Positions 60,316 through 64,000 of a DNA stretch of 64,000 nucleotides are shown piece by piece. Every line of letters starts with the position of its first letter. Positions within the stretch are counted from its first letter, which is position 1. This stretch comes from Roseateles sp. SL47. Its GTDB lineage: Bacteria; Pseudomonadota; Gammaproteobacteria; Burkholderiales; Burkholderiaceae_C. The stretch covers positions 3,596,001-3,660,000 of the forward strand of contig NZ_CP113068.1 in NCBI RefSeq assembly GCF_026625885.1, in the 5' to 3' direction. The notes beneath the pieces were generated by a model. It worked only from the letters and a program-made list of their open reading frames with translations. It was not told where the DNA came from and ran no database searches. A program made the translations under genes and the position numbers.

Positions 60316-61443
60316 TCAGCCGCGGAAGTATCCGTTGGGTGTGAACGGTGTGGAAGAGACCGTCATCGGGGTGCGCTTGTCGCGCACCAGGGCGAACAAC
60401 TGGGTGCCCAGTGCCGCGTGGGCCTTGGCCACATAGGCCAGGGCCACCGGCTTGTTAATCGTGGGGCCCAGCGTGCCGCTGGTGACCACGCCAACTTCCT
60501 CACCGGTCTCGGTGACCAGCTTGGCGCCTTCGCGCACCGGCATGCGTTCGCTGCCCACCAGGCCCACCCGCTTGCGGGCTGCGCCTTCGGCCAGTTGGCG
60601 GCCCACCACGGCGGCACCGGGATAACCGCCGGCACGTTCGCCGCCCACACGGCGCACTTTCTGGATGGCCCAGGTCAGCGAGGCTTCCACCGGGGTGGTG
60701 GTGGTGTCGATGTCGTGCCCATACAGGCACAGGCCGGCTTCCAGCCGCAGCGAATCCCGCGCGCCCAGGCCGATGGGCTTCACTTCGGGTTGGGCCAGCA
60801 GCTTGCGCGCCAGTTCCACCGACCGGTCGGCGGCCACCGAGATTTCATAACCGTCTTCGCCGGTATAGCCCGAACGGGTGACGAAGGTGGGGATGCCGTC
60901 CAGTTCAAAGAAGCCGCCGGTCATGAACACCAGCTTCGCCACGTCGGCATTCAGGCGCGACAGCGCGGTCACCGCCTGCGGGCCCTGCAGCGCCAGCAGC
61001 GCCTGGTCGGGCAGCGGGCGCACCTCGCAGCGGCCCCCCAGATGCTTGTGCATGTGGGCGATGTCCTGGTCGCGGCAGCCGGCATTGACCACCACAAACA
61101 GGCCATCGGTACGGCGGGCGACCATCAGGTCATCCAGGATGCCGCCCTCGTCATTGGTGAACAGGGCATACCGTTGCTTGAACAGTTCCAGCCCGATGAT
61201 GTCCACCGGCACGAGGGTTTCCAGGGCGGCGGCGGCGTCATCGCCCACCAGCAGCACCTGGCCCATGTGGGAAACGTCGAACAGGCCAGCCGCCGTGCGG
61301 GTGTGGCGGTGCTCGGTCATCACGCCGGTGGGATATTGCACCGGCATGTCGTAGCCGGCAAAGGGAACCATTTTGGCGCCCAGTTCCAGGTGCAGGGCGT
61401 GCAGCGGGGTCTTGAGCAGGGGCGTGGTGACGTCAGCGGACAT
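60316..61443 (-). CDS. gcvT: Aminomethyltransferase, T protein
   Basis: Transfers the methylene group from lipoyl-GcvH to tetrahydrofolate, releasing ammonia. The 375-residue product has [35 protein letters not shown] near residue 60 and the [14 protein letters not shown] folate-domain segment. First gene of the operon; ATG 61443 has a GGAG site and lies about 110 bases downstream of the riboswitch. Confidence 0.96.
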   Translation of the reverse strand: MSADVTTPLLKTPLHALHLELGAKMVPFAGYDMPVQYPTGVMTEHRHTRTAAGLFDVSHMGQVLLVGDDAAAALETLVPVDIIGLELFKQRYALFTNDEGGILDDLMVARRTDGLFVVVNAGCRDQDIAHMHKHLGGRCEVRPLPDQALLALQGPQAVTALSRLNADVAKLVFMTGGFFELDGIPTFVTRSGYTGEDGYEISVAADRSVELARKLLAQPEVKPIGLGARDSLRLEAGLCLYGHDIDTTTTPVEASLTWAIQKVRRVGGERAGGYPGAAVVGRQLAEGAARKRVGLVGSERMPVREGAKLVTETGEEVGVVTSGTLGPTINKPVALAYVAKAHAALGTQLFALVRDKRTPMTVSSTPFTPNGYFRG

Positions 61444-61552
61444 GGGAGAACTCCGGGGCATTCAAAAGACCGTCCCGACCATGGCGGCGAAGCGTTGAGG
61501 CGCCGGGAGTGCCCGAGGCGATTCAACAATCCGCAGCCGGCTGGCTGGGGTG

Positions 61553-61845
61553 GGGGATGCCCTCGCTGTCCGCTTTACCTGAGAGATTGGCCATCGGCCG
61601 TGCCAACGCACGGTCGCGGCTTGCCCCTTCGGTGGGCGGGCTCAACACCCAGCGCATGCGCTGGCATCCACCCCGCCTCTCTCCAGTGAGGAACGTCTGC
61701 GGTGCCGGAAACGCCGGTGCTGCAGACGTCTTGTCAGTCCTTTTGCCTGAGCGTTCGCAGCCGTTGCATCGGTTTTCCGGTGCCTCCACCACTGCGCCTT
61801 CGGCGGCTCCCCTGGCTTGCGCGGGGAACTCTCTCCTGACGCTCG
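61553..61845 (-). ncRNA. Tandem glycine riboswitch
   Basis: Two glycine aptamers in the gcvT leader. Aptamer 1 (about 61845-61728) has CAGGAGAG, GCCGCCGAAGGCGC and GCTCAGGCAAAAGGAC. Aptamer 2 (about 61690-61553) has CTGGAGAG, CCCACCGAAGGGGCAAG and TCTCAGGTAAAGCGGAC. The linker can pair with itself (ACGTCTGC / GCAGACGT). These are the conserved joints of the class. Since the operon breaks down glycine, the switch should turn it on when glycine is abundant. Confidence 0.93.
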
Positions 61846-61846
61846 C

Positions 61847-61852
61847 ATTGTA
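61847..61852 (-). promoter_or_regulatory. Probable -10 element of the gcv operon
   Basis: TACAAT on the minus strand, placed a few bases before the first riboswitch helix, where the transcript should start. No convincing -35 box is visible at 16-18 bases, so the promoter may be weak or helped by an activator. Confidence 0.45.
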
Positions 61853-61952
61853 GTCATGGATTGCTAGCGCGGCGACTTGTCATCCGAACTCTGTGCGAAA
61901 CGGCCTCCACCAAGACGGCCCACTTGATGAGAGGCCAGCCGGCCTGACTGCC

Positions 61953-64000
61953 ATGATGACTTATCGGATCAGCGACGCGATCACCAGGGACAGCATTCCG
62001 CTCCAAGCGATGCATCGGGCCGATTCATCCCCCCAGCCACCTTTGACGCTGCCCAAGGCTGCGGTCACGCCGCCCGATGTGGCGGATTGGTATGGTGCAC
62101 CACCCGCTCAGGCTCGTGAATTGCTGGACCGCGAATGGAATGTGCGGACCAAGGTGCAGTTTGTGCCAGACAACTTTCTGGTGTTGCCGAAGCAACTCCA
62201 GCTCTCGCCAGCGGGCAGCGCGGACTGGGTGGACCCGTTGGGCGCCGAGACGGCGCGCGCCAACGCCACGCTGCTGCCGTTGGCACCGGCCCGTCTGCCG
62301 ACTGAAAGGACAGGCAGCGGGGTCAACGTCACGCCAAGCTCGGGCACAGGCCCTTCTGCAGGGACGCTCTGGTCCAAGGCCCTGCCGCATGGGTCGGTCC
62401 TGCAGCTCCAGCCTCCCTTGCACGCCAGCGCCACCGCGTCCCCGCTGTTTCAGGCTGCCTTGATGACGAGCGGTGTCACCGATCTGTTTGTGGTGGATGC
62501 GCTGGTGCCGCCGCCGGACGCGTCCAAGGCCCCGCTGGCGTTCAACCAGAAGAATCCGGCCGTGCCGGCCGTGCTGAAGCGGCAGGCGGAATGGCCCTTG
62601 CGGTCGGACGGACCGTTGGCCACCTTCGATGTCAGCACCATTCGGCCGGTCCAGGGGCAGAAGTTCCCCATGCCCAGAATGCAGATGAACTTCCAGTTGT
62701 CCGACACCGCTGGCGGCAAGTTGACGCATCAGTGTCGTGTGCATTGCCTGAATCTGGATGATCCCCAATGGTGCCGGCAGATGCTGCGTGGGCTGATGGT
62801 GGACTCGATGGACCCCAGCAAGCGGCCGCTCATGCCGGCGGTGATGTGTGAGGACGGTGCCAACAAGTCAGGTGTGGTGGCCACGGCGCTGCATGCCATG
62901 CAATGCCTGGAGGCCATGAACCTTGGCACCCTCCGCATGAGCAGTCCCGAAGACCTGGCCCGCCAGATGGACGCGTTTGTGGCGGCCGGTCAGGCTCAGC
63001 GCAGCCCCTCCTTTGCGGCCATGTTGGATGGCATCGACATGCCCAAGCTTGCCAATGACATCTGGGAAGCCTGGACCGACAACCTGAGTTCGCCGGAGAC
63101 CATGGCGGTGCAGGTACGCCAGCAGCTGTTGAGGGGTGGCGTGCCGACCGTTTCTGATGCGCAGACCGCAGGCGCCAGCGCGAGCGATGTTGTGGATTCG
63201 TCTTCGACCCCGGGTGCCGCAGTCACGTCACGGTCCGTCGCGCAGCGGCCGGCGCCTTTGACCTGGGATCGCGTCGGCAGCCCGGTGTCTCACATTTCGG
63301 ACGATTCGGGGTGTCTGTCTGCGGATGCTCAGCAGAGCAGTCGCGATTCGGTGTTCGACTTCCAGCCGTTGCATCCGTTGCAGCCGGTGGCGGAACTGTC
63401 GGAGGAAGAACGCGCGCGCAGCCAGCCAGCCTCCCAGCGCGGCGCGGTGCCCGGCACGGAGGGAGTGCAGACGCCTGCGTTGCCCACGGCGGTGGCTTCG
63501 ACGCTCTCTCGATTCATGGACAGCTCCGCGACCACCGGCCATTTCAAGGAAATCTCCTTGCCAAGGCACGACGGCGGTCGGGCGCGAACGCTGACGCCTT
63601 CCAACCGCATCTCGGACAAGGCTTACGCGACCCTGAGCCGCATCGGCACGGCGCGGCCGGACCGCCCGGCCAAAGCGCAGCAGCCGACCGTGTCGCCGGA
63701 CGTGCCTCAAGAGCTGAACTACGAAAGGACTGCGTTCCGCGACGATGGGACGCCCCGCATGAATGTGGGTGAACAGACGTTGCTGATGCATCACACCCGC
63801 GAGCGGGCGGAGCAGGCAACGAGCGCGGACTTGGCGGCCCTTCATCCGGACGTTCGCCGCGCGTGGTTGCCGGGGGGTGACAGCTTTGAGCGTTTCAAGC
63901 TGCAATTGGACGGTTTTGTGAAGGAGATGACGGCCCCCACCGGCCTGTCGGGCTATCTGCGCGCGAAGCTGTCCGATCCCGTCACCCGTGCTCTGGCGCC
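61953..64000 (+). CDS. Large protein with degenerate YopH-like phosphatase domain, 3' end missing
   Basis: The frame is open from ATG 61953 to the window end (682 codons visible). No signal peptide; the first 130 residues and residues about 395-540 are Ser/Pro/Thr-rich and probably disordered. A domain at about residues 140-390 follows the YopH/SptP phosphatase order, with a WPD-loop-like NLDDPQW (268-273) and a P-loop-like AVMCEDGANKSGVVATALHA. The Cys (299) is present, but the essential Arg of C-x5-R is Lys305. A helical C-terminal part begins near residue 600. It appears related to the protein at 19575-20573. A type III secretion effector is the best guess; no secretion genes are in the window. 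Confidence 0.6.
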   Translation, partial: MMTYRISDAITRDSIPLQAMHRADSSPQPPLTLPKAAVTPPDVADWYGAPPAQARELLDREWNVRTKVQFVPDNFLVLPKQLQLSPAGSADWVDPLGAETARANATLLPLAPARLPTERTGSGVNVTPSSGTGPSAGTLWSKALPHGSVLQLQPPLHASATASPLFQAALMTSGVTDLFVVDALVPPPDASKAPLAFNQKNPAVPAVLKRQAEWPLRSDGPLATFDVSTIRPVQGQKFPMPRMQMNFQLSDTAGGKLTHQCRVHCLNLDDPQWCRQMLRGLMVDSMDPSKRPLMPAVMCEDGANKSGVVATALHAMQCLEAMNLGTLRMSSPEDLARQMDAFVAAGQAQRSPSFAAMLDGIDMPKLANDIWEAWTDNLSSPETMAVQVRQQLLRGGVPTVSDAQTAGASASDVVDSSSTPGAAVTSRSVAQRPAPLTWDRVGSPVSHISDDSGCLSADAQQSSRDSVFDFQPLHPLQPVAELSEEERARSQPASQRGAVPGTEGVQTPALPTAVASTLSRFMDSSATTGHFKEISLPRHDGGRARTLTPSNRISDKAYATLSRIGTARPDRPAKAQQPTVSPDVPQELNYERTAFRDDGTPRMNVGEQTLLMHHTRERAEQATSADLAALHPDVRRAWLPGGDSFERFKLQLDGFVKEMTAPTGLSGYLRAKLSDPVTRALA

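Noticed and set aside
60418..61689. Plus-strand open frame over gcvT and the riboswitch
   Set aside because: Antisense to gcvT and to a structured RNA leader; no protein-like features.
63228..63905. Minus-strand 225-codon frame near the window end
   Set aside because: Shadow of the long plus-strand effector-like gene, which has the consistent codon usage.

Overview
The window is GC-rich, densely coded chromosomal DNA from a betaproteobacterium of the order Burkholderiales. The gene order nuoG-N, then a DUF2818 membrane protein, a Nudix hydrolase and a DUF1178 protein, together with codon use, suggests the Roseateles/Mitsuaria/Rubrivivax neighbourhood. This placement comes from family recognition, not from a database search. 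I saw no tRNA, rRNA, CRISPR array or complete insertion sequence.

1-11.4 kb: the distal part of the complex I operon (nuoG, cut by the window edge, through nuoN) and three trailing genes. nuoI carries an apparent one-base insertion near its 5' end. 11.6-16.2 kb: a lipoprotein RND adaptor and its HAE1-type permease. 16.3-19.5 kb: an FAD-linked oxidase, a DUF2069 protein and a YihY/BrkB protein. 19.5-21.5 kb: two accessory genes on the minus strand. One is a protein resembling the YopH/SptP tyrosine phosphatase domain that lacks the catalytic cysteine; the other is a tail-anchored protein with an Ala/Gly/Ser repeat. 21.5-24.5 kb: an XRE-cupin regulator divergent from the threonine-to-glycine pair kbl and SDR-type threonine dehydrogenase, with two operator-like repeats between them. 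24.7-28.6 kb: alpha/beta hydrolase, MetY-type enzyme, CBS-domain protein and chorismate synthase. 28.8-33.3 kb: a second RND adaptor/permease pair.

33.4-49.1 kb is a defective Mu-like prophage and its accessory genes. At the left end is an AbiEi/AbiEii-type toxin-antitoxin module whose toxin gene is frameshifted. Next come minus-strand tail genes in Mu order read right to left: tail assembly chaperone, Acb2-like anti-CBASS protein, tape measure, DNA circularisation protein, gp44, gp45, gp46, gp47, gp48 and tail fibre. The chaperone gene has a clear A AAA AAA minus-1 frameshift site. A divergent plus-strand early block holds a winged-helix protein, GemA, a Mor-family activator, small zinc proteins and Lar. 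Head, sheath, tube and transposase genes are absent, so the element has been internally deleted.

49.2-54.1 kb: a LacI-type regulator, gluconokinase and a complete TRAP transporter, with two matching palindromic operators and an intrinsic terminator in the leader. 54.2-55.3 kb: patatin-like phospholipase. 55.3-61.9 kb: the operon gcvT-gcvH-gcvP-sdaA on the minus strand, preceded by a tandem glycine riboswitch, so surplus glycine is cleaved and the resulting serine can be deaminated to pyruvate. 61.95 kb to the end: a long open gene encoding a second YopH-like phosphatase domain, this time with the cysteine kept and the P-loop arginine replaced by lysine. The two degenerate phosphatase-like proteins, probably type III effectors or their relatives, are the most unusual host-side signal. 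The Acb2 homologue, the frameshift site and the duplicated covarying hairpins are the best phage-side signals.
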